DNA of 64,000 nt from Gemmatimonas groenlandica (GTDB taxonomy: Bacteria; Gemmatimonadota; Gemmatimonadetes; Gemmatimonadales; Gemmatimonadaceae), in the NCBI RefSeq assembly GCF_013004105.1, contig NZ_CP053085.1, positions 1,612,001 through 1,676,000 of the forward strand, written 5' to 3'. Of this stretch, positions 42,152-50,900 are shown one piece after another. Within the stretch, counting starts at the first letter, position 1; the number at the start of each line of letters is the position of its first letter. The position numbers and the translations under genes are program-made. The notes under the pieces are model-generated. The model was not told where the DNA came from and did not search any database. It worked only from the letters and a program-made list of their open reading frames with translations.

Positions 42152-42654
42152 GCCGGCACGCGATCGAAGAGCGAGGGCGGTTCCGAGGAGTCATCCCAGC
42201 GGATCGCGTCGCCCACGGCAATGTCGCCGTCGTCGAGAATCATGGCGAACGCTCCGCCACCCCACGCTGGACGCATGATGGCCTGCAACCCCGGGAACAC
42301 CTCGTCCATCTGGTGACACGGCTTGGTCTCGCCCGCGATCTGTACACGCACGTTGCCGAGACGGAGTACGCGCCCGCGCGAGTCGACCAGCGGGATGCCG
42401 CGAACCAGCACGTTGGCGCGACGTCGGATGGGGCCAAGCGACGCATCGTGCTCATGGCCGAGGGCGGCGAGGTGTTCGTCCCATCGCTCGGCCTCGAGTA
42501 GCGTGATCTGCCGGCGTCCACGCTGATTGGCGTTGCCCACCAGTCCGCGGTTAGCGCGCGCGTGCACCGTGCCCACCGCATCCATGGGGCCGCGCTTCGC
42601 GCGCTTGAGCCAGATCTGTTCGACGACGCCGGTGGGCACTTCGGAATCGGACAT
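42148..42654 (-). CDS. MOSC-domain protein
   Basis: The 168-residue protein starts at ATG 42654 (MSDSEVPTGVVEQIWLKRA) and has the MOSC core with GLVGNANQRGRRQITLLE, then NVLVRGIPL and the conserved Cys in ETKPCHQMDE, the position that binds sulfur or molybdenum cofactor in the family. Known members act in metal-sulfur transfer or N-hydroxylated substrate reduction. The start overlaps the tyrA stop by one base; the longer open frame is a shadow of tyrA. Confidence 0.85.
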   Translation of the reverse strand: MSDSEVPTGVVEQIWLKRAKRGPMDAVGTVHARANRGLVGNANQRGRRQITLLEAERWDEHLAALGHEHDASLGPIRRRANVLVRGIPLVDSRGRVLRLGNVRVQIAGETKPCHQMDEVFPGLQAIMRPAWGGGAFAMILDDGDIAVGDAIRWDDSSEPPSLFDRVPA

Positions 42655-43796
42655 CAGGCGCGCTCGACGATGCGATCGATGAGGAAGCTGGACTGCTCGA
42701 GCGCCTCGGCAGTGAAGTCGCCGAAGAACAGGCGGACATCCTCGAACAGTCGCGAGAACGCGGCTTGATCGCCGCGCGCGAGAATATCGGCTACGTCGTG
42801 CACGGACTGTCCGAACGCCGACGTGACGTCCGCGGTGCGCGGGTTCCGCATTTCGATGGATCCGTAAAGCGCGGGGTCCTGCGCAAAATGGCGCGCGGCC
42901 ACGTAGAGTTCCAAGAGGTACGCCGGTGAGGTGAAGGGCAGCGTTTCGGCCAACGGCAGGCCGAGGCGGCTGAGCGTGAGCCCCTGCACCTGCGTTTGAA
43001 AGTGGGTGAGCACCTGCACCACCGACATCGCACGATCGTGCTGCGTGGCGTTGGTTTCGGTGATGACGAGACCGCGCGCGGCGAAGGATTGCGCGACCCA
43101 GTCGGCCCATGCGTCGCCGCGACCACGACAGATCACCACGCGCTGTCCCTGCAGCGTGTGCACGCTGGGTCCGAACATGGGGTGCGTGCCGACCACGCTC
43201 GCGCTGGTAACCTCGAGCATCGCGTGGAGCGGCGCCTCCTTCACGCTGGTGACGTCCATGAGCAGCGCATCCTCCCGCACATGCGGGCCTACAGCGCGAA
43301 TCACCGTGTCGGTCACGTCGATCGGGACGCTGACCACGACCACGTCGGCCACCGCCGCCGCTTCCTCCGCGCGCAACGTGGTGTCGGTGTCGACGAGCAG
43401 CAGGCGATGTCCGAGGTCGCCGAAGAGTCGCGCCATCACGCGACCGATACGGCCGTGGCCGCCGATGATCGCGATGGTGTACGACGCGGCATCCATCGGC
43501 ACTTCGGCGCGCAAGGCGGCCTGATGATCGCGACTCGACCGCATGAGCAGCCGGAAGATCGACTCGATCTCATCGCTCGGGAGGCCCAGCTCCTTCGCGT
43601 GTTCGTGTCGATCACGCAGCAGTTCTCGCTCGCGACTGGCGTCACGGATCTTGAGACCGTGCTGGCGTTTGTAGGCCGCGACTTCTGCCACGAGTGCCAT
43701 GCGCTTGGCCATGATCTGCAGCAGGTCGCGATCGAGCGCGTCGATCATGGCGCGCACCACCGGGAGCGGGCGCGGCGTATCAGCCACGTGTGCCAC
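42654..43796 (-). CDS. tyrA: Fused chorismate mutase / prephenate dehydrogenase (T-protein)
   Basis: The 380-residue protein directs chorismate to tyrosine synthesis. The N-terminal 90 residues are an AroQ-type chorismate mutase (IDALDRDLLQIMAKRMALVAEVAAYK, then RERELL). The rest is prephenate dehydrogenase with the NAD-binding IIGGHGRIGRVMARLF, then LLMDVTSVK and GTHPMFGPSV. This domain order is that of the enterobacterial T-protein. The GTG start lacks a strong ribosome-binding site; a second GTG nine bases downstream is an alternative. Confidence 0.92.
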   Translation of the reverse strand: MAHVADTPRPLPVVRAMIDALDRDLLQIMAKRMALVAEVAAYKRQHGLKIRDASRERELLRDRHEHAKELGLPSDEIESIFRLLMRSSRDHQAALRAEVPMDAASYTIAIIGGHGRIGRVMARLFGDLGHRLLLVDTDTTLRAEEAAAVADVVVVSVPIDVTDTVIRAVGPHVREDALLMDVTSVKEAPLHAMLEVTSASVVGTHPMFGPSVHTLQGQRVVICRGRGDAWADWVAQSFAARGLVITETNATQHDRAMSVVQVLTHFQTQVQGLTLSRLGLPLAETLPFTSPAYLLELYVAARHFAQDPALYGSIEMRNPRTADVTSAFGQSVHDVADILARGDQAAFSRLFEDVRLFFGDFTAEALEQSSFLIDRIVERA

Positions 43797-43808
43797 TCAT
43801 GAACGGCG

Positions 43809-45119
43809 TCACTTGGTCATCTTCCAGAAAGCGATACCGCTGGCCTGCGGTCCGACATCGGCAGTACCCACCGTCGCATGCGACGTGAGATCGATGACAT
43901 CGACCTTACCGGGCTGCGAGCCCTGCCCTTCGCTGCTCACGAACGCGTATTTCGAGTCGGAGCTGATGGTTACGCCGTGCGCGAGACGGTTCGACGTGGG
44001 CACCTGCGCGACACTGGCGCCGGTGGTGAGATCAAAGATCTCGACGGCGTTACCCTGCTTGAGCGTGGCGACCATCAGTTTGCCGTCGGCAGTCACGGCC
44101 AGGTTGTACACGCCACGTCCGGTCTTCATTCGACGCATGAGTGCCCAGGACTTCGTGTCGATCTCGAGGATCTCATCAGCCTTGTTACAGGCTACGTAGA
44201 TCTTCGTGCCGTCGGCCGACGGCTGTGCCCACGTGGGCGAGCAGGAGGCGGGTGCCATCGTATGCTTCTCGAGGCCCATCCCCGAACGCCCGACCTGCGC
44301 CGGATCGACCGTCGGCCCGGCGGACGGCTTCGTTGCCGGACGTGAAGCGGCCATGTCGTGCCCCATGGCGGCATGATCCATTCCCGCCTTACCGCTGGCC
44401 ATCGTGGTGGTCGCCGTGAGCGCCAGCGGCCCTTCCTTGCCCGTGGCCAGCGAGAACCGGCGTGCCACGACGAAGTCCTTGGTGTCCACTTCCACCAGCT
44501 GGTCATCCATCATGCAGGTGGAGTACTGCCGCATACCATCCGGCGACACGCGACTGCCGTGCGGCATCGTGCACGTCACGATACGCGCGACTTCCGTGTG
44601 ATTCGGCGTGTAGATCACCGAGACCGTCGACGGGATCATGTCGCCGTGCAGATTGAAATTCACCGACAGCGCGTAGAGGCCGTCGGGCGTGACGTCGATT
44701 GACGCGGGGAAGTTGCCCAACAGCAATCCCGGACCGACAAGCGTGTCGGGGCCGAGTTCGTAGCGCCAGTACTTACCATCGGGGAAGCCGTGCCCTGTGG
44801 TCAGGTGCAGGTACTTGCCATCCGGCGAGATGGCGAGGCCGTGCGGTCCCTCCATCTCGGTCGCCAGCTCGCCGACACCGATCATCTTTTCGACCACCGT
44901 CCCCATGGGCCCGAAGCGCACGCGATAGATCTTGTCGGCGGACTCCGCACCCACGTACACCCAGTAGTCGACGAGGGGCGCTTCGACGGGCGCTGGCGCA
45001 AAGACGGGCTTGGTCTGCGCGGTCAACGGTGCCGTCGGGCGCAGCAGCGTAGCGGCCGCGAAGGCGACGACCGCGTGGGCCGCGCGCCACGTCTTGCGAG
45101 GGCTTGGAACGAGAGGCAT
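43809..45119 (-). CDS. Exported beta-propeller (YVTN-like) protein with a Met/His-rich insert
   Basis: The 436-residue protein has a signal peptide and a beta-propeller whose blades show LAISPDGKYLHLTTG, SRVSPDGMRQYS, and VTISSDSKYAFVSSEG. Between two blades near residue 245 lies a stretch GMDHAAMGHDM, rich in Met and His, that looks like a soft-metal (copper) binding loop. The ATG has no ribosome-binding site, and a GGGATAG motif sits just upstream. It is divergent from another propeller protein, 43 bp away. The function is not known. Confidence 0.8.
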   Translation of the reverse strand: MPLVPSPRKTWRAAHAVVAFAAATLLRPTAPLTAQTKPVFAPAPVEAPLVDYWVYVGAESADKIYRVRFGPMGTVVEKMIGVGELATEMEGPHGLAISPDGKYLHLTTGHGFPDGKYWRYELGPDTLVGPGLLLGNFPASIDVTPDGLYALSVNFNLHGDMIPSTVSVIYTPNHTEVARIVTCTMPHGSRVSPDGMRQYSTCMMDDQLVEVDTKDFVVARRFSLATGKEGPLALTATTTMASGKAGMDHAAMGHDMAASRPATKPSAGPTVDPAQVGRSGMGLEKHTMAPASCSPTWAQPSADGTKIYVACNKADEILEIDTKSWALMRRMKTGRGVYNLAVTADGKLMVATLKQGNAVEIFDLTTGASVAQVPTSNRLAHGVTISSDSKYAFVSSEGQGSQPGKVDVIDLTSHATVGTADVGPQASGIAFWKMTK

Positions 45120-45130
45120 GATCGCGGGGC

Positions 45131-45147
45131 TCGGCAGGAACTATCCC
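45131..45147 (-). promoter_or_regulatory. GGGATAGTTCC motif in a 43-bp divergent gap (site C)
   Basis: On the minus strand this reads GGGATAGTTCCTGCCGA, one base shorter than sites A and B in the GGGAATAG core. It is 12 bp before the beta-propeller ATG, which has no ribosome-binding site. The opposite strand reads GGAACTATCCC just ahead of the divergent gene. Either direction is possible, so I give it low confidence. Confidence 0.3.
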
Positions 45148-45162
45148 ATTGGAGACAACAGT

Positions 45163-47208
45163 ATGAACGTAGCGCGCAGCCAGCGGTTCGTCACGACGAC
45201 CGCCCTCTTCCTGGCGATCCCGCTTGCGATCACCGGTGTGACACCCGGCGCTGCCGCAGCGCAGGTCGCGACCCAAGCCGTCGTTGCCAGACTCGTCGCC
45301 GAACCGGCCAAGGTCACGATCCGCGCCGGCGAATCGCTGCCGTTCAAGGTCACGGCGTACGACGCGCAGGGTCAGATCATCCCCGACGCCGTCGTGCGCG
45401 TGGGCGGACCGCGTCAAGCGGTGGCGTTCAGCGATGGACAGGTGCGCGCCTTCCGGGCGGGCTCGTATACCGCCACGGCCACGGCAGCCGGCGCGACGGG
45501 GCCGATCGCGCTGGACATCCCGGTACTCGTCAGCTGGCCGGCGCTGTCCAAGCTCGCGATCACCGCCGACTCTGGACGCCTGTACACCGGCATCTCACTG
45601 GGGCATCGCGTGGACGGCACGCATGCCGACGGCAGTTCGCGCGCCGGCCTCATTCCGACGTGGCGTAGCAGCGCACCAGCCGTCGCGTCGGTGGATCGCT
45701 TCGGCACCGTGACGGCGCTCAAGGCCGGTACGGTGGTGATCAGCGCCGAGTCGGAAGGGTTTCGCACCAGTAAGACGTACACGATCATCACGAACCCGGT
45801 CAGCGCGCTCGCACTGGACATCAAGGAACATGTGATCCTGACGGGTCAGGTCGTGCATCTCAACGCCACGGCGCGCACGGCGACCGGGGCGCCGGTGAAG
45901 GATGCCGTGATCACGTGGAGCTACACGTACACTCCCGACGACACGACGGTGGCACCCGGCGGCCCCGGCATCATCGACTGGGGACGCTTCACCGCAAATT
46001 ATCCGGGCCGTTTCACGTTGCTCGCGCAGTCGGGGAACGTGACGGCGCGCAAGGTGCTCGAGGCCAAGCCGCGTGACGTGGTGCGTCGGATCACGGTCAC
46101 CGGCCGTGGCAGCATCGCAACGACGGCCACGTCGGACCTGTGGCCGTGGACGGGCAAGGATGGACGCGACTACTGCCTGGTGGGCACCTGGGGCGGCGAC
46201 GGCTACGGCATGGTGTTCGACATCACGGACATGAACAACATCGTGAAGACGGACTCCATCAAGATCGATGCGCGCACGATCAACGACGTTACGGTTTCCC
46301 CGGACGGTCGGTACGGCGTGCTGGCGCGTGAAGGCGCCTCGAACCGCGTAAACGGGGTGGTCATTCTCGATCTTGCCAACCCGGCGCATCCAAAGATTGC
46401 GTCGACGTTCGACCAGGAACTCACGGGTGGCGTGCACAACATGTTCGCCACCAACGATCACCTGTTCGCGATCTCCGGCGGCCAGAAGTACGTGATCATC
46501 GACGTGAAGGACATCTACAAGCCGAAGTACGTGAGTGAGTATCAGCACCCGAATGCCCGCATTCACGACCTGTGGGTGCGCGATGGCATCGCCTATTCGG
46601 CGCAGGGCGGCGTGGGAGCGGTGATGGTCGACGTGGGCAACGGCAAGTACGGCGGAACGATCGAGAAGCCGAAGCTCATCAACGTCTTCCCGATCAACTC
46701 AGGCCACGAAATCTATCCGTACTTCCAGAAGTCGACGGGTCGCACGTATCTCTTCCTGGGCGACGAAGAGATGAACCGCGCCGGCCGCGTCTGGGAAGGC
46801 ACGAACTATCGCGCCACACTGGGCAGCGCCGGCGGCGTCGCGCAGACCTCGGGCGGATACGTGCACATCGTGGACGCCACCGATCCGATGCATCCGCGCA
46901 AAGTCGGCCGCTACCACCTCGAGGATTACGGCGCGCACGACATCATTGTCGAAGACGACATTCTGTACCAAGCCTACTACGACGGCGGCGTGCGCGTGGT
47001 CGACGTGAGCGGTGAACTCATGGGCAACCTCGCAGATCAGAAGCGAGAGATCGCCGTGTTCAAGCCGTACGATCCGAAGGCCTTCACGGCGAACGCACCG
47101 TTCGTCATGAACGCGATGCCATGGAAGGGTCAGGTGCTGTTCACCGACTTCAATTCCGGACTGTGGTCGGCGAAGCTCGAGCCGAAGGCGAAAGCGATTA
47201 CGCCGTAA
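45163..47208 (+). CDS. Exported protein with Ig-like (BIG2) domains and an LVIVD-type beta-propeller
   Basis: The 681-residue protein starts at ATG 45163, with GGAG 8 nt upstream. It has a signal peptide ending near AAAAQ, Ig-like domains in the first 300 residues (PTWRSSAPAVASVDRFGTVTALKAGT), then a propeller with repeats such as GVVILDLANPAHPKI, YVIIDVKDIYKPKYVSEY and YVHIVDATDPMHPRKVG, which resemble LVIVD repeats. It probably sits in the periplasm or on the surface. The pairing with the divergent propeller gene suggests a shared role, which is unknown. Confidence 0.82.
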   Translation: MNVARSQRFVTTTALFLAIPLAITGVTPGAAAAQVATQAVVARLVAEPAKVTIRAGESLPFKVTAYDAQGQIIPDAVVRVGGPRQAVAFSDGQVRAFRAGSYTATATAAGATGPIALDIPVLVSWPALSKLAITADSGRLYTGISLGHRVDGTHADGSSRAGLIPTWRSSAPAVASVDRFGTVTALKAGTVVISAESEGFRTSKTYTIITNPVSALALDIKEHVILTGQVVHLNATARTATGAPVKDAVITWSYTYTPDDTTVAPGGPGIIDWGRFTANYPGRFTLLAQSGNVTARKVLEAKPRDVVRRITVTGRGSIATTATSDLWPWTGKDGRDYCLVGTWGGDGYGMVFDITDMNNIVKTDSIKIDARTINDVTVSPDGRYGVLAREGASNRVNGVVILDLANPAHPKIASTFDQELTGGVHNMFATNDHLFAISGGQKYVIIDVKDIYKPKYVSEYQHPNARIHDLWVRDGIAYSAQGGVGAVMVDVGNGKYGGTIEKPKLINVFPINSGHEIYPYFQKSTGRTYLFLGDEEMNRAGRVWEGTNYRATLGSAGGVAQTSGGYVHIVDATDPMHPRKVGRYHLEDYGAHDIIVEDDILYQAYYDGGVRVVDVSGELMGNLADQKREIAVFKPYDPKAFTANAPFVMNAMPWKGQVLFTDFNSGLWSAKLEPKAKAITP

Positions 47209-47251
47209 CACATACAAAGACGGCGACGGCAACGGCAACGGCGAAAAGCAA

Positions 47252-47400
47252 AGGCAACAGCCGGAACACGGATTAAGTCAGATGGCACCGATCACACAGA
47301 TAAGCAAAAGCCTTTGATCAAAAACGCGAGGCGAAGGCGCGGTACGGCTTATCTGTGCAATCGGTGATATCGTTTTCAAATCCGTGTTCCCGCTGTTGCT
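47252..47400. repeat. Large imperfect palindromic element, about 150 bp
   Basis: The left arm holds CAACAGC, GGAACACGGATT, CACCGAT and CACAGATAAGC in order. The right arm, read on the other strand, has the same four blocks in the same order and close spacing. Both arms flank a 40-bp centre. The element lies in a 201-bp gap between convergent genes and is preceded by a short CGGCAA hexamer run. It could be a REP-like or MITE-like repeat, or a strong transcript-end structure. Confidence 0.8.
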
Positions 47401-47409
47401 GTTCGCGAG

Positions 47410-47934
47410 TTAGACGCGCGCCGATGTCGATTCGCGATCGCCGCTGGACGTGACAACCGTGCCCTGCACGTGCTGTACGAACGACTCAGCACAGAATGCA
47501 TTGAAATCACGCTGCATGGCGTCGTGCTCCCGCTCGCCCATCTTGCCAAGCTCGGCCAGTCGGGCATCACCGAGGCGCTCACCAGCCGCCGCGAAGGTCG
47601 CGAACGTGTCCTGCGACTGGCGGATCATGACGATGTCGCCGACGACACGCAGGAAGTCGGTACCACGCAGGGAATCGACGACATCGCGTGCTTTGCCAAT
47701 CGCCGAGCCCAGTACGTTCTTGAGACCGCTTCCACCATCCGATCCGATCGTCGTGCCGTAGGCCTCGAGCATTGTTTGGTGCTCCTCGAGAGCCGGGATG
47801 TGCTTCTCGCACAACTGCCGATAGGTGGGATCGTCGGCCTGTCCCGCATGATCGCGCAGACTGCCGATCAAGGCGTTGTGCTGCGAGATCGCGTTGTTCA
47901 GCTGCGCGCGAAGGAAATCGCGTCCTGTATCCAT
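47410..47934 (-). CDS. Small helical protein of unknown function
   Basis: The 174-residue protein starts at ATG 47934, which has GGAG 7 nt upstream; an ATG six bases earlier is too close to it. It has no signal peptide. The sequence is mostly helical (FLRAQLNNAISQHNALIGSL, ERLGDARLAELGKMGEREHD), with a glycine-rich middle (IGSDGGSG). A ferritin-like or DUF-type helical bundle is possible but I see no metal-ligand pattern that settles it. It precedes no obvious partner. Confidence 0.65.
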   Translation of the reverse strand: MDTGRDFLRAQLNNAISQHNALIGSLRDHAGQADDPTYRQLCEKHIPALEEHQTMLEAYGTTIGSDGGSGLKNVLGSAIGKARDVVDSLRGTDFLRVVGDIVMIRQSQDTFATFAAAGERLGDARLAELGKMGEREHDAMQRDFNAFCAESFVQHVQGTVVTSSGDRESTSARV

Positions 47935-48003
47935 GGTCATGCTCCATCGTGAAAGGTGCGAACACGGGTTGCACAGCCCGTGCCGCACCGATCGCGATGC
48001 CGA

Positions 48004-49599
48004 TCACATTGTCGGCTGATATCGACCCCACACCTGCTCGAGCGTGTCGGCAATTTCGCCAACCGAGGCGCGCAGGCGTACCGCGTCGATGATGCGCGGC
48101 ATGAGCGGCGCGCGCGCACCGACATGGGCCGGGAGATACTCCGGCGCGATCTCGAAAATCGCCTGCAACGCGGCCTGCACGGCGGCGTTGTCGCGCGAGG
48201 CCTTTACCTGCTTCAGTCCGGCCACCTGCCCCACTTCCAGCGCGCTGAAGTCCGGGGAGGGAATGATTGGCGGGTCCTGTCCGTCGCCGAAACGATTCAC
48301 CCCCACCACCACGGTTTCGCCCGCTTCGACACGAAGCTGGTACTCATACGCGCTACGTCCGATCTCTTCCTGGAAGAAGCCGGCGCGAATCGCCGCGGCG
48401 GCACCGCCGAGGGCGTCCACACGCTCCAGCAACTCGAGCGCGCGCGCTTCGACGGCATCGGTGAGCTGCTCCACATACCAACTGCCGGCGAGCGGGTCCG
48501 CGGTCTGTGCCACGCCAGACTCATAGCCCACGATCTGTTGCGTGCGCAGCGCGAGCGTCGCGGCTTCGGCGGTCGGCAGCGCCAGCGCCTCATCGTAGCC
48601 ATTCGTGTGCAGCGACTGCGTGCCGCCCAGTGTGGCCGCGAGCGCCTGGACGGTAACGCGCACCACATTGTTGAGCGGCTGCTGTGCAGTGAGCGTGACA
48701 CCACCGGTCTGCGTGTGAAAGCGCAACTTGCAGCTGGTGTCGTTGGCGCCGAAGCGTTCGCGCATGAGGCGCGCCCACAATCGCCGTGCGGCACGGAACT
48801 TCGCGACTTCTTCGAACAGATCGCTGTGCGCGGCGAAGAAGAACGACAAGCGCGGCGCGAACGCGTCGACGGCCAGACCCGTGTCGACCGCCTGCTGCAC
48901 GTAGGCGATGGCATCGGCGAACGTGAACGCCACTTCCTGCACCGCCGTGGCACCCGCTTCGCGGATGTGGTATCCCGAAATCGAAATCGGATTCCACTGC
49001 GGCACTTCAGCGGCGCAGAAGCGGAACATCTCGGCCGTGAGCGCGAGCGACGGATCGGGCGGATAGATGTACGTGCCGCGCGCGATGTACTCCTTGAGAA
49101 TGTCGTTCTGCACGGTACCCGACAGCGCGGAGCGGGCGATCCCACGCTCTTCGGCCACCACGATGTACATGGCGAGCAACGTCGATGCCGTGGAGTTGAT
49201 CGTCATCGACGACGAGACTTTGTCGAGCGGAATGCCGTCGAGCAAGACGTGCATGTCGTCGACGGTATCGATGGCGACGCCGACGCGGCCCACTTCTCCG
49301 CTCGCGCGCGGCGAGTCGGAATCGATGCCCATCTGCGTGGGCAAGTCGAAGGCGACCGAGAGTCCCGTCTGCCCCGCTTCCAGCAACAAGCGGAATCGCT
49401 CGTTGGTGGAGCGTGCCGTACCGAAGCCCGCGTACTGGCGCATCGTCCAGAGACGACCGCGGTACATCGTGGGCTGCACGCCACGCGTGAAGGGAAACTG
49501 ACCGGGATCGGCCAGGTCACGGGTGTAATCAACGTGGACGTCGTCCGGACGGACGACGCCTGGGATCGGAATGCCGGAGGGGGAGAGTCGCTCGCTCAT
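48004..49599 (-). CDS. Methylmalonyl-CoA mutase, catalytic (large) subunit without the B12 domain
   Basis: The 531-residue subunit has the CoA-binding and barrel motifs of methylmalonyl-CoA mutase: [77 protein letters not shown] and [15 protein letters not shown]. The Tyr in RQYAGF suits methylmalonyl-CoA, whereas isobutyryl-CoA mutases have Phe there. The C-terminal cobalamin-binding domain is absent, so a separate small subunit is needed; it is not in the window. It needs adenosylcobalamin, fitting the B12 importer. Confidence 0.92.
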   Translation of the reverse strand: MSERLSPSGIPIPGVVRPDDVHVDYTRDLADPGQFPFTRGVQPTMYRGRLWTMRQYAGFGTARSTNERFRLLLEAGQTGLSVAFDLPTQMGIDSDSPRASGEVGRVGVAIDTVDDMHVLLDGIPLDKVSSSMTINSTASTLLAMYIVVAEERGIARSALSGTVQNDILKEYIARGTYIYPPDPSLALTAEMFRFCAAEVPQWNPISISGYHIREAGATAVQEVAFTFADAIAYVQQAVDTGLAVDAFAPRLSFFFAAHSDLFEEVAKFRAARRLWARLMRERFGANDTSCKLRFHTQTGGVTLTAQQPLNNVVRVTVQALAATLGGTQSLHTNGYDEALALPTAEAATLALRTQQIVGYESGVAQTADPLAGSWYVEQLTDAVEARALELLERVDALGGAAAAIRAGFFQEEIGRSAYEYQLRVEAGETVVVGVNRFGDGQDPPIIPSPDFSALEVGQVAGLKQVKASRDNAAVQAALQAIFEIAPEYLPAHVGARAPLMPRIIDAVRLRASVGEIADTLEQVWGRYQPTM

Positions 49600-49615
49600 C
49601 CCCCCAATCTAGCGA

Positions 49616-50695
49616 TCAGGACGCGACTGTCGGAGTCGGCGCTGCGGTTCGCGTTCCACGCCGCTCCGGAATGCCCGGTGCGACGTACTGCGGCAGCGGG
49701 AACTCGGCGACCGTTTCCACTTCGGCTTTGCTGCCGAGGTAGAGCGGCGTCCGCTCGTGTAGTTCGGTGGGCTGCACGTCGAGGATGCGACCGAACCCGT
49801 TGGTGGCCAAGCCACCCGCCTGCTCGGCGATGAACGCCAATGGATTCGCCTCATACAACAGGCGCAGCTTACCCTTGGGCGCCTTCTCGTTGGCCGGATA
49901 GCAAAACACGCCGCCACCGAGGAGGTTGCGATGGAAGTCGGCGACGAGTGATCCCACGTAGCGCACGTTCAGCGGCGAGCGCTGACCGTCCAGCCCGCGA
50001 TAGCGACGCATGAGCGCGCGCGTGGGTTCCGGCCAATCCTGTTCGTACGCGTCGTTCACCGACAGATACCGCGCACGGGTCGGGATCTGAATGTTCGGGT
50101 GCGACAGCAGAAACTCGCCAATGGACGGATCGAGCGTGAAGCCGTGGGCGCCCTGTCCGGTGGTATACACCAGCATCGTACTCGAGCCGTAGATGACATA
50201 CCCGGCGGCCACCTGACGGCGACCCGGCTGCAGCATGTCCTCCATCTCGCCACGCGCACCACGGGTGATCTTCTGATACACCGAGAAGATCGTTCCCACC
50301 GGCACGTTCACGTCGATGTTGGACGAACCGTCGAGGGGATCGAACAGCAGCACATACTTGCCGGCGCGAAAACCTTCGGGAATGTGGATGATGTCCGGCT
50401 CCTCTTCGGACGCCATCGCGCACAAGCGACCGCCATGGTCGAACGCTTTGACGATGATCTCGTTCGAAATCACGTCAAGCTTCTGCTGGACCTCTCCCTG
50501 CACATTCACATCGCTCGTGGCGCCGAGAATGTCCGCGAGTCCGGCGCTTCGCACCTTGTTGGCGATCATCTTGCCGGCGAGCGCCATGTCGTAGAGGATG
50601 CCCGACAATTCGCCGGTCGCCTCGGGGAACATGCGCTCCTGTTCGATGATGAAGCGTTCGATCGTGACGACGGACGTCGCAGTATGCCTGACCAC
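49616..50695 (-). CDS. fbp: Fructose-1,6-bisphosphatase, class I
   Basis: The 359-residue enzyme hydrolyses fructose-1,6-bisphosphate in gluconeogenesis. It has the metal site EEEP and the signature VLLFDPLDGSSNIDVNVPVGTIF, plus GGGVFCYPANEKAPKGKLRLLYEANPLAFIAEQAGG. The GTG start at 50695 follows AGGAG with a 7-nt gap, so the longer upstream frame is rejected. The C-terminal 20 residues are extra, Arg/Thr/Pro rich. About 200 bp of non-coding DNA lie upstream, with no clear RNA element. Confidence 0.95.
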   Translation of the reverse strand: MVRHTATSVVTIERFIIEQERMFPEATGELSGILYDMALAGKMIANKVRSAGLADILGATSDVNVQGEVQQKLDVISNEIIVKAFDHGGRLCAMASEEEPDIIHIPEGFRAGKYVLLFDPLDGSSNIDVNVPVGTIFSVYQKITRGARGEMEDMLQPGRRQVAAGYVIYGSSTMLVYTTGQGAHGFTLDPSIGEFLLSHPNIQIPTRARYLSVNDAYEQDWPEPTRALMRRYRGLDGQRSPLNVRYVGSLVADFHRNLLGGGVFCYPANEKAPKGKLRLLYEANPLAFIAEQAGGLATNGFGRILDVQPTELHERTPLYLGSKAEVETVAEFPLPQYVAPGIPERRGTRTAAPTPTVAS

Positions 50696-50900
50696 GGTTC
50701 TACTCCTGGGGGGAGACGGGCGCGCAGGAGCGCAGCAGCAGAGGTTCGACCCGATCCGGGGAGGATCAGAGCGAGACGCACGTAAAGACCGTTGACGCAG
50801 TGGCGGGGAAACAAGCGTACGCGTCGCGGTCTGTGGAAACTGACCTACGTGGGCAAGCTCAGGCAAGAGCCGCGCCGTGCTCCGGCGCCGACAATGGCGA

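Noticed and set aside
42655-43110. Long upstream extension of the MOSC frame
   Set aside because: It overlaps tyrA on the same strand in another frame and has the Arg/His-rich composition of a GC shadow.
50735-50775. A GGTTCGACC sequence that resembles a tRNA T-loop
   Set aside because: The flanking bases do not form the T-arm or acceptor stem, and no D-arm or anticodon arm is present.
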